Of a stretch of 42,945 nucleotides of DNA, positions 26,283 to 36,084 are shown piece after piece. The notes beneath the pieces are model-generated. The model had not been told where the DNA came from. It worked only from the letters and a program-made list of their open reading frames with translations, and searched no databases. Position 1 is the first letter of the stretch, and each line of letters opens with the position of its first letter. The DNA is taken from positions 1 to 42,945 of the forward strand of contig NZ_JABMCN010000010.1 in assembly GCF_013179515.1 (NCBI RefSeq). The letters run 5' to 3'. The translations under genes and the position numbers were made by a program. The DNA is from Pseudomonas sp. CM27. Lineage in GTDB: Bacteria > Pseudomonadota > Gammaproteobacteria > Pseudomonadales > Pseudomonadaceae.

Positions 26283-28888
26283 CATTGACGCCATTGTCGG
26301 CCTACGCCTGGTTCAATGCCCGCGGCGCGCGCCGAGCGGTCGCCTGGCTGTTCACCCTTGGGGTGTGGCTGGCGTATCTGTTCCTGCGTCTGGAATCGCC
26401 CGCCTGGCAGGCGCTGCTGGCTGAGCGCAAGCGACTGTACCCGCAGCTGGCGGGCAAGCGCCCGAGCCTGGGCGACCCGCTGCGGCTGCTGATTCAAAGC
26501 CTGTGGCTGCTGCTGCGGCGTCAGCCGCAGCCACGCCAGCCTGGCGCCGCACGCCGCGCTCTGGGCGCCTTGCGGGCGCAACTGTGGCGCATGCGGCAAG
26601 CGGCAAACCACTGCCGGAGCCTGCTGATTGCCAGCCTGCAGCAAGTCCCCGCACGTTACCGTGCCAGTGCCTTCAGGCACGGCGCGTCGGTACGCCTGCG
26701 CAACCTCAGCGTGCTCGCCCGCCGGGCGTTCTACGGCGTGCTGACATTGTGCGCCGTCAGCCTGGCCTTGCTGTGCGTGACCGAGCCCTTCGGCTACCTG
26801 GCGCAACTGGTGTTCATCTGCCTGTTGCTGGGCATCGCCATGCTGGTGCGGCACATGCCGGGCCGCTTCCCGACATTGATGCTGATCGTGCTGTCGACCA
26901 TCATCTCCTGCCGCTATCTGTGGTGGCGCTACACCGCGACCCTGAACTGGAACGACAGCACCGACCTGGTGTGCGGGGTGATCCTGCTGGCGGCCGAGAC
27001 CTACTCATGGTTCGTGCTGATCCTGGGCTACATCCAGACCAGCTGGCCGTTGCAGCGCAAGCCGGCGAGCCTGCCGGCCAACCCGCAGCATTGGCCGACG
27101 GTGGACCTGATGATCCCCACCTACAACGAAGACTTGTCGGTGGTACGCACCACGGTGCTGGCGGCCCTGGGCCTGGACTGGCCACGTGAATGCCTGCGCA
27201 TCTACATTCTTGACGATGGCCGCCGCGAAGCCTTTCGCGCGTTCGCCGACGAGGTCGGGGTGGGCTATATCGTGCGGCCAGACAGCAGGCACGCCAAGGC
27301 CGGCAACCTCAACCACGCGCTGGGCGTGACGGACAGCGAGCTGATTGCCATCTTCGACTGTGACCATGTGCCGGTGCGTTCCTTCCTGCAGATGACGGTG
27401 GGCTGGTTTCTCAAGGACCCGAAGCTGGCGCTGGTGCAGACGCCACACCACTTCTTCTCGCCCGACCCGTTCGAGCGCAACCTGGGCTCGTTCCGCCGTC
27501 GCCCCAACGAAGGGGAGCTGTTCTACGGGCTGATCCAGGACGGCAACGACATGTGGAACGCGGCGTTTTTCTGCGGTTCGTGTGCGGTGCTCCGGCGTAC
27601 CGCGCTGGAGAGCATCGGCGGCTTCGCCGTCGAGACTGTCACCGAAGATGCCCATACCGCTTTGCGCATGCACCGTCAGGGGTGGTCGTCGGCCTACCTG
27701 AGCCTGCCGCAGGCGGCCGGCCTGGCTACCGAGAGCCTGTCGGCGCACATTGGCCAGCGTATTCGCTGGGCCCGCGGCATGGTGCAGATATTCCGCACCG
27801 ACAACCCGCTGTTCGGGCGTGGGCTGAGCCTGTTCCAGCGGGTGTGCTATGCCAACGCGATGCTGCACTTCCTGGCCGGCCTGCCGCGGCTGGTGTTCCT
27901 CACGGCGCCGCTGGCGTTCCTGTTGCTGCATGCCTACATCATCTACGCACCGGCGCTGATGATCCTGCTGTACGTGCTGCCGCACATGATCCACGCCAGC
28001 CTGACCAACTCGCGCATGCAGGGTAAATACCGGCAGACTTTCTGGGGCGAGGTGTACGAGACCGTGCTGGCCTGGTACATCGCACGCCCCACCACGGTGG
28101 CGCTGTTCGCGCCGAAGAAGGGCACGTTCAACGTTACTGCCAAGGGCGGCCTGATGGAGCAGGAACAGTTCGACTGGCGTATCGCCCAGCCTTACCTGTG
28201 GCTCGCGGTGCTCAACGTGGCCGGCCTGGGTTTTGCCGTGTGGCGCCTGTTCACTGGCCCGTCGGCAGAAATCGGCACGGTGATCGTCAGCTCGCTGTGG
28301 GTGGTCTACAACCTGCTGATCATCGGCGCCGCAGTCGCCGTGGCCGCCGAAGTGCGCCAGGTGCGCCGCGCTCACCGGGTACAGATGCAGCTGCCGGCGG
28401 CGCTGGTATTGGGCACTGGGCATGCCTTCCCCTGCACCCTGGTCGACTATTCCGATGGCGGCGTGGGCCTGCAGTTGCACCCGGGCCTGGTGCTGAAACC
28501 CGGGGAGCGGGTGCGGCTGCTGCTTAACCGCGGCCAGCGCGAGTTTGCCTTCCAGGCCTGTGTCACCCGTACCGTCGGGCAGCACGCGGGCCTGGTGTTC
28601 CACGACCTCAGCCCGCAACAGCGCATCGACCTGGTGCACTGCACCTTTGCCCGGGCCGATGCCTGGCTTGGCTGGGGCGCGCAGCATGAGGTCGACCGAC
28701 CGCTGCGCAGCCTGGTCGATGTGCTCAAGCTGGGCGGGGTCGGCTACCTGCGCCTGATCGAACACATGCCGCCCTGGGCGCGTGCATGGCTACGCCCGCT
28801 GCGCAGCCTGGGGCACTGGCTGGCCAGCTACAGGCCACGTACACCCGCGCCTGTCCTTTCCATGAACCTTGTTGACCGAGACGCATGA
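26279..28888 (+). CDS. bcsA: Cellulose synthase catalytic subunit BcsA
   Basis: BcsA polymerises UDP-glucose into beta-1,4-glucan and extrudes it through its membrane channel. From GTG at 26279 (4-bp overlap with bcsQ) it has 869 aa. Glycosyltransferase-2 motifs are complete: Asp312-Asp313 (DDGRR), DCD at 360-362, TED at 455-457 and QRIRW at 493-497. HAKAGNLNHAL follows the first motif. The C-terminal PilZ domain binds c-di-GMP: RxxxR is Arg696-Arg700 (VRRAHR) and D-x-S-x-x-G is at 723-728 (DYSDGG). Several membrane helices flank the catalytic domain. An earlier in-frame start exists inside bcsQ but is not family-like. Confidence 0.97.
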   Translation: MTLTPLSAYAWFNARGARRAVAWLFTLGVWLAYLFLRLESPAWQALLAERKRLYPQLAGKRPSLGDPLRLLIQSLWLLLRRQPQPRQPGAARRALGALRAQLWRMRQAANHCRSLLIASLQQVPARYRASAFRHGASVRLRNLSVLARRAFYGVLTLCAVSLALLCVTEPFGYLAQLVFICLLLGIAMLVRHMPGRFPTLMLIVLSTIISCRYLWWRYTATLNWNDSTDLVCGVILLAAETYSWFVLILGYIQTSWPLQRKPASLPANPQHWPTVDLMIPTYNEDLSVVRTTVLAALGLDWPRECLRIYILDDGRREAFRAFADEVGVGYIVRPDSRHAKAGNLNHALGVTDSELIAIFDCDHVPVRSFLQMTVGWFLKDPKLALVQTPHHFFSPDPFERNLGSFRRRPNEGELFYGLIQDGNDMWNAAFFCGSCAVLRRTALESIGGFAVETVTEDAHTALRMHRQGWSSAYLSLPQAAGLATESLSAHIGQRIRWARGMVQIFRTDNPLFGRGLSLFQRVCYANAMLHFLAGLPRLVFLTAPLAFLLLHAYIIYAPALMILLYVLPHMIHASLTNSRMQGKYRQTFWGEVYETVLAWYIARPTTVALFAPKKGTFNVTAKGGLMEQEQFDWRIAQPYLWLAVLNVAGLGFAVWRLFTGPSAEIGTVIVSSLWVVYNLLIIGAAVAVAAEVRQVRRAHRVQMQLPAALVLGTGHAFPCTLVDYSDGGVGLQLHPGLVLKPGERVRLLLNRGQREFAFQACVTRTVGQHAGLVFHDLSPQQRIDLVHCTFARADAWLGWGAQHEVDRPLRSLVDVLKLGGVGYLRLIEHMPPWARAWLRPLRSLGHWLASYRPRTPAPVLSMNLVDRDA

Positions 28889-31167
28889 TGACTCGTTATC
28901 CCTCGCGTACCTGGGGCCTGGCGCTGGCGCTGTGCGCCGCCTTGTCCCAGCCCGCTGTTGCTGCCAGCGCAGCGCCGCTTGCCGAGCCAGGTGTACCCAC
29001 GGTACCGAACTGGCCGGTTGCGAAAACCTTCGAGCAGCTCGGGCATGCGTCCGACAGCCTGCTGTTGGGGGTGCGCAACAGCGAGCAGATCGAGTTTGGC
29101 GTGCGTCGCGACCGCCTGGCCACCGATGCCACCTTGCAGCTGGACTACACACCCTCACCAGCCCTGTTGCCGAACCTGTCGCACCTGCGCGTCTACCTGA
29201 ATGACGAGCTGATGGGGGTGGTGCCGGTGGAAAAAGACCAGCTCGGCCAGCGCGTACGCCGCCAGCTGCCGCTGGACCCCAAGCTGCTCAGCGACTTCAA
29301 CCGGGTGCGCCTGGAGTTCGTCGGGCATTACACCGACATTTGCGAAGACCCGGCGCACAGCGGCCTGTGGCTGAACCTGAACCGCAAGAGCCAGGTGCAG
29401 CTGCATGAACAGGCACTGGCGCTGGACAACGACCTGGCGTATTTCCCGCTGCCGTTCTTCGACCCGCGCGACACCGGCAAGGTTGTGCTTCCAGTGGTGT
29501 TCAGTGGCTCGCCGAGCCTGGAGCAGCAGCGCGCCGCAGCGATCCTGGTGTCCTATTTCGGCAGCCAGGCCGGTTGGCGCAAGGCAACTTTCCCGGTGCT
29601 GTACAACCGCCTGCCGGCCCGTGGCGAGCAACCCACGCCCAGTATCGTGTTTGCCAGCAATGACCGGCGCCCGGGCTTCCTTGCCGACCTGCAGCAGTTC
29701 CCTCCAGTCGACGGCCCGGTGTTGCAGCTGATCGACCACCCCGACGACCGCTTCAGCAAAGTGCTGCTGGTGCTGGGCCGCAACGACGAAGACCTGGTCG
29801 AGGCAGCCTCGGCGCTGGCGGTGGGCAACAACCTGTTCCGCGGTGCCCGAGTGCAAGTGGAGCAGATGGCCGCGCTGCAACCGCGCCAGCCCTACGACGC
29901 ACCGAACTGGACGCGCACCGACCGGCCGGTACGTTTCGCCGAGCTGCTCGACTACCCTGGGCAGTTGCAGGTCAGCGGCCTGCAGCCGCACCCGGTGACG
30001 CTGCAACTGAACTTGCCGCCAGACCTTTTCGTCTGGCGTAACCAGGGCATTCCACTGCGTACCTTGTATCGCTACACGGCACCGGCAGTGACCGACGAAT
30101 CGCGCCTGAGCATCAGCGTCAACGACCAGTACATCACCAGCATGCCGCTGGTGGGCAATGACCGGCGCGGTGGCACGCTGGAGGAAATGCGCCTGGCAGT
30201 GCTGTCGGGTGACAACACGGCACTGACCGAAAAGTCGCTGGTCCCGGCGTTGAAGATCGGCGACCGCAACCGCCTGCGCTTCGACTTCAGCTTCGCCAGC
30301 ACCCTGGGCAGCGCCCAGCGCGATCGTTGCCAGACCTCGCTGCCGGTGGACGTGCGTGCGGCGATCGATGAAAACTCGACCATCGACCTGTCCGGTTACC
30401 ACCACTACATCGCCATGCCCGACCTGCGCGCATTCGCCCGCAGCGGCTTCCCGTTCAGCCGCATGGCCGACCTTTCCGAAACCCTGGTCATGGTGCCGGC
30501 CAAGCCCACGCCAATGCAGGTGGGCACCTTGCTCGACACAGTGGCCGGCCTGGCCGGGCAGATCGGTTACCCGGCACTGGGCCTGAAGCTTGCAGATGAC
30601 TGGCAACAGGCGGCAGCGGCCGATGCCGACTTGCTGCTGATCGGCCACCTGCCGCAGGCCCTGAGTGACGCGCCCAACCTCGGCCTGCTGCTCAGCGCCC
30701 AGCGTGACTGGCTGCTGCAAGGCCGCAGCACCGGGTTGCCTGGCAGCCATCGTTTCGATACCGCAGGCGTTCCTGCCAGCAGCCGCGTGGCGGTGAGTGC
30801 GCAGGCGCCGATCGCCGCCATCACCGGCTTGCAGTCGCCATTCCACCCACAGCGCAGCGTGGTTGCACTGCTGGCCAGCAGCGACAGCGACTATGCGTTG
30901 TTGCGTGATGTGCTTGGCGACGTCGGCAAGCTCGACGCCGTGGCCGGTTCGGTGAGCCTGGTGCGCAGCAGCGGCGTGACCAGCCAGTTCGTTGGCGAGC
31001 ACTATTTTGTCGGCGCCTTGCCCTGGTGGCTGTTGTTGTGGTTCCACTTGTCCGAGCACCCGGTGCTGCTGGCGGCGATCGCTGCCGTGAGTGTGGTGCT
31101 GTTCGCCTTCCTGCTGTGGCGGGCACTGCGTTGGGCTGGCCGACGTCGGTTGGGTGAGGCGGCCTGA
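28885..31167 (+). CDS. bcsB: Cellulose synthase periplasmic subunit BcsB
   Basis: BcsB is the periplasmic partner that guides the glucan and activates BcsA through its membrane anchor. It has 760 aa with a Sec signal in the first ~27 residues (LALCAALSQPAVAAS). Repeated carbohydrate-binding and flavodoxin-like regions follow; family segments include FVGHYTDICEDPAHSGLWLN and FDFSFASTLG. The C-terminal membrane helix is near LLAAIAAVSVVLFAFLLWRA, preceded by the amphipathic WWLLLWFHLSEHP. It overlaps bcsA by 4 bp and its stop shares one base with the bcsZ start (TGATG). Confidence 0.96.
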   Translation: MMTRYPSRTWGLALALCAALSQPAVAASAAPLAEPGVPTVPNWPVAKTFEQLGHASDSLLLGVRNSEQIEFGVRRDRLATDATLQLDYTPSPALLPNLSHLRVYLNDELMGVVPVEKDQLGQRVRRQLPLDPKLLSDFNRVRLEFVGHYTDICEDPAHSGLWLNLNRKSQVQLHEQALALDNDLAYFPLPFFDPRDTGKVVLPVVFSGSPSLEQQRAAAILVSYFGSQAGWRKATFPVLYNRLPARGEQPTPSIVFASNDRRPGFLADLQQFPPVDGPVLQLIDHPDDRFSKVLLVLGRNDEDLVEAASALAVGNNLFRGARVQVEQMAALQPRQPYDAPNWTRTDRPVRFAELLDYPGQLQVSGLQPHPVTLQLNLPPDLFVWRNQGIPLRTLYRYTAPAVTDESRLSISVNDQYITSMPLVGNDRRGGTLEEMRLAVLSGDNTALTEKSLVPALKIGDRNRLRFDFSFASTLGSAQRDRCQTSLPVDVRAAIDENSTIDLSGYHHYIAMPDLRAFARSGFPFSRMADLSETLVMVPAKPTPMQVGTLLDTVAGLAGQIGYPALGLKLADDWQQAAAADADLLLIGHLPQALSDAPNLGLLLSAQRDWLLQGRSTGLPGSHRFDTAGVPASSRVAVSAQAPIAAITGLQSPFHPQRSVVALLASSDSDYALLRDVLGDVGKLDAVAGSVSLVRSSGVTSQFVGEHYFVGALPWWLLLWFHLSEHPVLLAAIAAVSVVLFAFLLWRALRWAGRRRLGEAA

Positions 31168-32282
31168 TGATGCGACCATTGCTGACAGGGCTGGTCGCCC
31201 TGGGCCTGCCTGTTTTCGCCAATGCCGGGGCGGCCTGCTCGTGGCCTGCCTGGGAGCACTTCAAGGCCGAACTGGTGAGCGTGGATGGCCGGGTCATCGA
31301 CCCGAGTGATGCGCGCCTGATCAGCACTTCGGAAGGGCAGAGCTACGCGCTGTTCTTTGCCCTGGTCGGCAATGACCGTCCGGGCTTCGCCAAGCTGCTG
31401 CGCTGGACCAGCAACAACCTGGCCGAGGGCGACCTGGCCCGGCATCTGCCGGCCTGGTTGTGGGGGCGCAATGGCCAGCGCCAGTGGCAGGTGCTGGACA
31501 CCAACAATGCCAGTGACGCCGACCTGTGGATTGCCTACAGCCTGCTCGAAGCCGGGCGGTTATGGGACGAACCGGCCTATGCGCAACTGGGGCAGCGGCT
31601 GTTGTGGCGCATCGCCGCGCAGACCGTACGAAAACTACCGGGCCTGGGCGTGATGCTGTTGCCGGGTGACTACGGCTTCGAGGATGCCAGCGGCAGCCGC
31701 CTGAACCCGAGCTATCTGCCGCTGCAACTGCTCGACCGCTTCAGCCTGGTGGACCCGTTGTGGGGCGAGCTGGCGGCCAACAGTCGACGTGTGTGGCTGG
31801 CTTCTTCACCCAAAGGCTTTGCCCCGGACTGGCTGTTGTGGACCCCGACCGGTGAACCGGCATCCGACCCGCAACACGGCAACGCCGGTGACTATGACGC
31901 TATCCGCGTGTACCTGTGGGTCGGCATGCTGGCCGAGGACGCGGCGCAGCGGACCGAGCTGCTGGCCCACTATGCGCCGATGGCGGCATTGACCCACAGT
32001 CAGGGGCGCCCACCCGAGCGCGTGGATGCGCGCAGCGGCGCCGCCACCGGGCATGGCCCGGCGGGCTTTTCGGCAGCGTTGCTGCCACTGCTGGCAGCGT
32101 CGCCCGAGCACGCGGCGGCGTTGGCGCAGCAGCGCCAGCGCCTGGCCGAACAACCGGTCGAGCCCAAGGCCTACTACAGCCAGGTGCTGGCGCTGTTCGG
32201 CCAGGGCTATGACCAAGGCCGTTATCGCTTTGCCGCCGACGGCCGCCTGTTGCCCGCCTGGAGCCCGTCATGCAGCGAGTAA
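31167..32282 (+). CDS. bcsZ: Periplasmic endoglucanase BcsZ (GH8)
   Basis: BcsZ is a family 8 beta-1,4-glucanase that trims cellulose in the periplasm and is needed for normal output. Its 371 aa include a signal peptide of about 21 residues ending ANA-GA. The catalytic acid is the Glu in STSEGQSYALFF (residue 56 from the first ATG, 55 from the second). NNASDADLWIAYSLLEAGRL and GDYDAIRVYLWVGM hold the conserved Asp residues, the latter matching the second catalytic position of E. coli BcsZ. Either ATG (31167 or 31170) could be used. It overlaps bcsC by 13 bp. Confidence 0.96.
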   Translation: MMRPLLTGLVALGLPVFANAGAACSWPAWEHFKAELVSVDGRVIDPSDARLISTSEGQSYALFFALVGNDRPGFAKLLRWTSNNLAEGDLARHLPAWLWGRNGQRQWQVLDTNNASDADLWIAYSLLEAGRLWDEPAYAQLGQRLLWRIAAQTVRKLPGLGVMLLPGDYGFEDASGSRLNPSYLPLQLLDRFSLVDPLWGELAANSRRVWLASSPKGFAPDWLLWTPTGEPASDPQHGNAGDYDAIRVYLWVGMLAEDAAQRTELLAHYAPMAALTHSQGRPPERVDARSGAATGHGPAGFSAALLPLLAASPEHAAALAQQRQRLAEQPVEPKAYYSQVLALFGQGYDQGRYRFAADGRLLPAWSPSCSE

Positions 32283-35200
32283 TCGGCGTGCTGATGCTGG
32301 CGGCGATCAGCTGCCAGGCCCTCGGCCAACCGAAGGATGCCAGCGAGCAGCGCCAGTGGCTGCTGGAGCAGGTTCGCCGCGGCGAAGCGCTGCACCGTGA
32401 CGACCTGGTGCGCGATGCGCTCGGCCGCCTGCAGTTGCTGGAACCGCGCAACCCCGATGTGCTGCTGGCGGCCTTGGGCCTGGCGCTACGCGAAAAGAAC
32501 AGCGCCCAGGCTGAACAGTTACAGGCCAGGCTCAGCGCCTTGGCGCCCGGCAGCCTGCAGGCTCGCCAGGCCACACGCCTGCTCCAGCTGCAGCAGCCCG
32601 AAGCGGCGCGGCGCTTGCAGCAAGCGCGGCTGCTGGCCGTTACCGGGCGCAACGCAGAGGCGCTGGCAGCGTACGAGCAGTTGTTCGCAGGCGAACCACC
32701 CAGCCTGGAGCTGGCGCTGGACTACTGGCGGGTGCGCGGCAACCTGCCAGGCCAGCGCCCGGCGGCGATCAGGCAGTTGCAGCAACTGGACCGCCAGTAT
32801 CCCGGCAACGCCGGGTTGCGCCAGACCCTGGCCGGCTGGCTGTTTGCCGAAAAGCGTGACCGCGAAGCGCTGGCCCTGCTCGATGAGCTGGCCCGCGACC
32901 CCAACGCGCGGGATGCTGCTGCCCAGCGCGAGTTCGACTACCTGGCTGGGCAGTCGGTCAGCACTGCCAGCGCAGCGGCCTGGCAAGCCTTCCTCCAGCG
33001 CTACCCGGCCTCGCCACTGCTGGCGCAGGCCGGCCAGACCCTGCAACAGCAGCGCACGTTGCTGGCCGACCCGGCTTGGCAGGCGGGCCAGCGCGGCAAG
33101 GCGTTGGTCGACAAGGGACGCAACGCCGAAGCCGAAGCGCAGCTGCGCCGGGCGCTGCGCCAGTACCCGGATGACGCCAGCCTGCACGGTGCACTAGGTT
33201 ACGCGCTGATGCGTCAGGGCCGCTATGAAGACGCCCATGCAGCGTTCCGCGCGGCCAGCGCGAAGGAGCAGGACACCTATTCGATCAGCCAGTGGAAGGA
33301 CCTGGAGTCGTCCAGCCAGTACTGGGCACTGCTGAACAAGGGCGAGCGGGCATTGCAGGCGCAGGACTTGCCCGGCGCACGCGCGTTTTACCTGCAGGCG
33401 CGTCAGCAGCGGCCAAAGGATGAATACGCATTCCTGGGCCTGGCGGATGTTGCGCTGGCCGAGGGCAACGCCGCTGCCGCCGAGCGGCAGTTCCTGCAGG
33501 TACGGCGCATGGCGCCGGACAACGAAAGCGCCGTGCGCGGCTTGATGCGCGTGTACCAGGCACAGTCACCCGACAAGGCGCAGGCGTACCTGGACAGCCT
33601 GCCACCACGCCAGCAAGTGCAGTTCGCCAGCCTGCGTCGCAACCTGCAGCTCGCGCGGTTGAGGCAGCAAGGGGAAGCAGCCTTGCAGCGCGAAGACTGG
33701 GCCACCGCCAGCCAGGCCCTGGCCCAGGCTGCGAGCTTGGCCCCCGATGAGCCCTGGCTGGTCTACCAGTTGGCCAACAGCCTGCGTCAGCAGGGGCGCA
33801 GCGCCGAGGCCGATGCGGCTTTCGCCAGGCTGGTCCGGCAGCAGCCTGGCGACCCGGCCACGCGCTACGCCCATGGCCTGTTCCTGGAGTCCAGCGACCG
33901 CGATGCCCTGGCCCTCGATAGCCTCGCGGCGGTGCCGCCGGCAGCCTGGAACGCTGACATGCACGCGCTGCAGCAGCGTATCCAGCGGCGCCTGACCCTG
34001 GCCTCGGCGCAGCAGTTGCAGGCACAGGGCCGCGGTGCCGAGGCCACAACCCTGCTCGAAGCCGGCCTGGCGCGGGGTGAGGGCGGCCCCGACGACCTGA
34101 TGCTGTTGGCCGACTGGGCAGCCGCGCGCGGGGAACCAGGGAAGGCGCGCGACTATTACTGGCGAGTGCTTGCCGTGCAACCCGGGCGACCCGAAGCGCG
34201 TCTTGGGGTGATCGAAAGCGCGGTGGCCGAAGGCAACCTGGCACAGGCCCGGCACATGCTGGGGGTGCAGGTGCCCCGGTTGGCCGCCGATGACAACAAC
34301 GGCCAGCGGCGCCTGGCAGCGGTCTGGGTTGCCCTGGGCGAACACGACCAGGCGGCCAGGCAGCTTGATCAGCTTGCCGCGCAGTCGCCTCGCCCCGACC
34401 CACTGCTGCGACGCGATGCAGCGCGCCTGGTAGCGCAGACCGACCCGCAGCGGGCGCTGGACCTGTATGCCGCAGCGATGGCCGATGCACAGCTGCTGGA
34501 TCGTGCTGGCGCAGCGCCGCGGGATGACCAGGCACTGACGCTTGCCAGCCGCGAGCAAGCCAGCGACGACTGGCTGGCGCGCAGCCTGCGCAGTGATGTG
34601 GATGCGTTGTACCGCCAGCGCAACACCCACGTGACCCTGATGCACGACTACGGCTGGCGCGAGGATGACGGTACTCCGGGCACGTCGCAACTGAGCACCC
34701 ACTCGACCTTGCTGCATGTGGATACCCCCTGGCAGGACGGCACCGCCTTTGCGCGGGTCGAGCGCATCGGCATGGATGCGGGCGCGTTCGAGCAGAACGC
34801 GCAGGGGCGCTACACCCCGGATTTCGGCAGTTGCCAGTTTGTCGGCAGCAGCGCTGACGGCAAGGCGCTGCCCGCCTGCGAGGGCGGTTCGCAAAGCGCT
34901 GACGGCAGTGTCCTGGCGCTGGGTTGGCAGGGCAGCCGTTGGGCGCTCGACCTGGGCACCACCCAGGGCTACGCGATCAACAACTGGCTGGGGGGCGCGA
35001 CGCTCAACGGCGACCTCGGCCAGGTCGGCTGGTCGCTGACCGCTTCGCGGCGGCCCATGAGCAACTCGCTGCTGTCGTTCGCCGGCGCCCGTGACCGCCC
35101 GACAGGTGTGCGCTGGGGCGGGGTCACGGCCAACGGCGCCACGCTCGGCCTGAGCTGGGACCAGGGCGGCGACAACGGGGTCTGGGCCAGCCTTGGGCAC

Positions 35201-35788
35201 CATTGGCTGTACGGCCAAAACGTTGCTGACAACCAACGCACGCGGGCCATGGCCGGTTATTACCACCGCGTGGTGGAAAAGGCCGACGAGCGCGTGCGTG
35301 TCGGCCTGACGCTGATGCACTGGCGCCACGACAAGGACCTGGGCGGCTACAGCCTGGGGCAGGGCGGCTACTACAGCCCGCAGCGCTATACCTCGGTGGG
35401 TGTGCCGGTCAGCTATGCCTGGCGCAACTACGACTGGTCACTGTTGCTGGAAGGGTCCGTCAGCTGGTCCCAGGCCCACAGTGCCAGCAGCCGGCTGTAC
35501 CCGGACGTACACCTCAACCGCAAGGTGCTGGCGCAGTATGCTGTCGACTCCAACCTCGACGCCATGACTGAAGCCAGCGACAGCAGCGGCTTGGGCTATC
35601 GCCTGCGCGGCCTGTTCGAACGGCGCCTGAGTGACCATTGGGTGCTGGGCGGCGGTTTCGACTGGCAGCACAGCGATGACTATGCGCCCAGCCATGGCAT
35701 GCTTTACCTGCGCTACCTGTTCGAGCCGTGGCGCGGCAACCTGGCGCTGCCGGTGACACCGCTGGAGCCCTATAGCGAGTGGCGGTGA
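32270..35788 (+). CDS. bcsC: Cellulose export outer-membrane protein BcsC
   Basis: BcsC carries cellulose across the periplasm and outer membrane. The 1172-aa protein has a signal peptide (residues 1 to ~20, ISCQALG-QP), a long TPR alpha-solenoid (about 25-770) built of Ala-, Leu- and Gln-rich helical repeats such as RNAEALAAYEQLFAGEPPSL, and a C-terminal 16-strand-type beta-barrel from about residue 820. The barrel has typical alternating strands and ends YLRYLFEPW, with a short periplasmic-side tail PLEPYSEWR. Length and layout match E. coli BcsC (~1150 aa). It is the last bcs gene in the operon; no bcsD, bcsO or second synthase is present. Confidence 0.95.
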   Translation: MQRVIGVLMLAAISCQALGQPKDASEQRQWLLEQVRRGEALHRDDLVRDALGRLQLLEPRNPDVLLAALGLALREKNSAQAEQLQARLSALAPGSLQARQATRLLQLQQPEAARRLQQARLLAVTGRNAEALAAYEQLFAGEPPSLELALDYWRVRGNLPGQRPAAIRQLQQLDRQYPGNAGLRQTLAGWLFAEKRDREALALLDELARDPNARDAAAQREFDYLAGQSVSTASAAAWQAFLQRYPASPLLAQAGQTLQQQRTLLADPAWQAGQRGKALVDKGRNAEAEAQLRRALRQYPDDASLHGALGYALMRQGRYEDAHAAFRAASAKEQDTYSISQWKDLESSSQYWALLNKGERALQAQDLPGARAFYLQARQQRPKDEYAFLGLADVALAEGNAAAAERQFLQVRRMAPDNESAVRGLMRVYQAQSPDKAQAYLDSLPPRQQVQFASLRRNLQLARLRQQGEAALQREDWATASQALAQAASLAPDEPWLVYQLANSLRQQGRSAEADAAFARLVRQQPGDPATRYAHGLFLESSDRDALALDSLAAVPPAAWNADMHALQQRIQRRLTLASAQQLQAQGRGAEATTLLEAGLARGEGGPDDLMLLADWAAARGEPGKARDYYWRVLAVQPGRPEARLGVIESAVAEGNLAQARHMLGVQVPRLAADDNNGQRRLAAVWVALGEHDQAARQLDQLAAQSPRPDPLLRRDAARLVAQTDPQRALDLYAAAMADAQLLDRAGAAPRDDQALTLASREQASDDWLARSLRSDVDALYRQRNTHVTLMHDYGWREDDGTPGTSQLSTHSTLLHVDTPWQDGTAFARVERIGMDAGAFEQNAQGRYTPDFGSCQFVGSSADGKALPACEGGSQSADGSVLALGWQGSRWALDLGTTQGYAINNWLGGATLNGDLGQVGWSLTASRRPMSNSLLSFAGARDRPTGVRWGGVTANGATLGLSWDQGGDNGVWASLGHHWLYGQNVADNQRTRAMAGYYHRVVEKADERVRVGLTLMHWRHDKDLGGYSLGQGGYYSPQRYTSVGVPVSYAWRNYDWSLLLEGSVSWSQAHSASSRLYPDVHLNRKVLAQYAVDSNLDAMTEASDSSGLGYRLRGLFERRLSDHWVLGGGFDWQHSDDYAPSHGMLYLRYLFEPWRGNLALPVTPLEPYSEWR

Positions 35789-35861
35789 TTGACTGGAAGG
35801 TTGACACCGGGCACACCGCCCCACCATTATCCAGCCATACCCACGCAACGGGCTTTCCAGC

Positions 35862-35963
35862 ATGTCCATGACCAACCACGCCATTTCCGCTTCGGGCTTT
35901 ATCGCCCAGGCAGACGCGTGTGTTGCCGTTGCCAAGAAATCCAAGAAACAGCCGCTCATCTGA
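35862..35963 (+). CDS. Possible 33-aa peptide after bcsC
   Basis: A small reading frame, MSMTNHAISASGFIAQADAC followed by a Lys-rich end (KKSKKQPLI), begins 73 bp after the bcsC stop and ends 10 bp before a strong stem-loop. It could be the last cistron of the bcs transcript. The ribosome binding site is weak, and it matches no family I recognise. It has no membrane segment. A chance frame is equally plausible, so confidence is low. Confidence 0.25.
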   Translation: MSMTNHAISASGFIAQADACVAVAKKSKKQPLI

Positions 35964-35973
35964 CCGAGGCGCG

Positions 35974-36002
35974 CTGTCTCGTCAGGTGGGCTGACGAGAC
36001 AG
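35974..36002 (+). terminator. Strong stem-loop after the bcs operon
   Basis: CTGTCTCGTCAG (35974-35985) and CTGACGAGACAG (35991-36002) form a perfect 12-bp stem with loop GTGGG. A second 5-bp stem, GGCGC with GCGCC (35968-35972 with 36006-36010), can extend it past a small bulge. There is no following T tract, so it may be a processing or 3'-protecting hairpin rather than a classical intrinsic terminator. Position fits the end of the bcs transcript. Confidence 0.6.
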
Positions 36003-36084
36003 AAGGCGCCAGGTATCCCTGCCAGACCACTTCCTCTCTTCGCCCTGCTGACGCTGACTATCGGTCAACATCAGGAGTTTTTGC

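Noticed and set aside
27005..28765. A 586-codon open frame antisense to bcsA
   Set aside because: It is opposite the catalytic and PilZ regions of bcsA, with no domain of its own.
29155..31179. A 674-codon open frame antisense to bcsB
   Set aside because: It lies wholly opposite a well-supported bcsB, has shadow-like Gln/His/Arg-rich composition and no domain. It follows from high GC codon bias.
33566..35329. A 587-codon open frame antisense to bcsC
   Set aside because: It shadows the bcsC TPR and barrel coding region and shows no recognisable motif or ribosome binding site.
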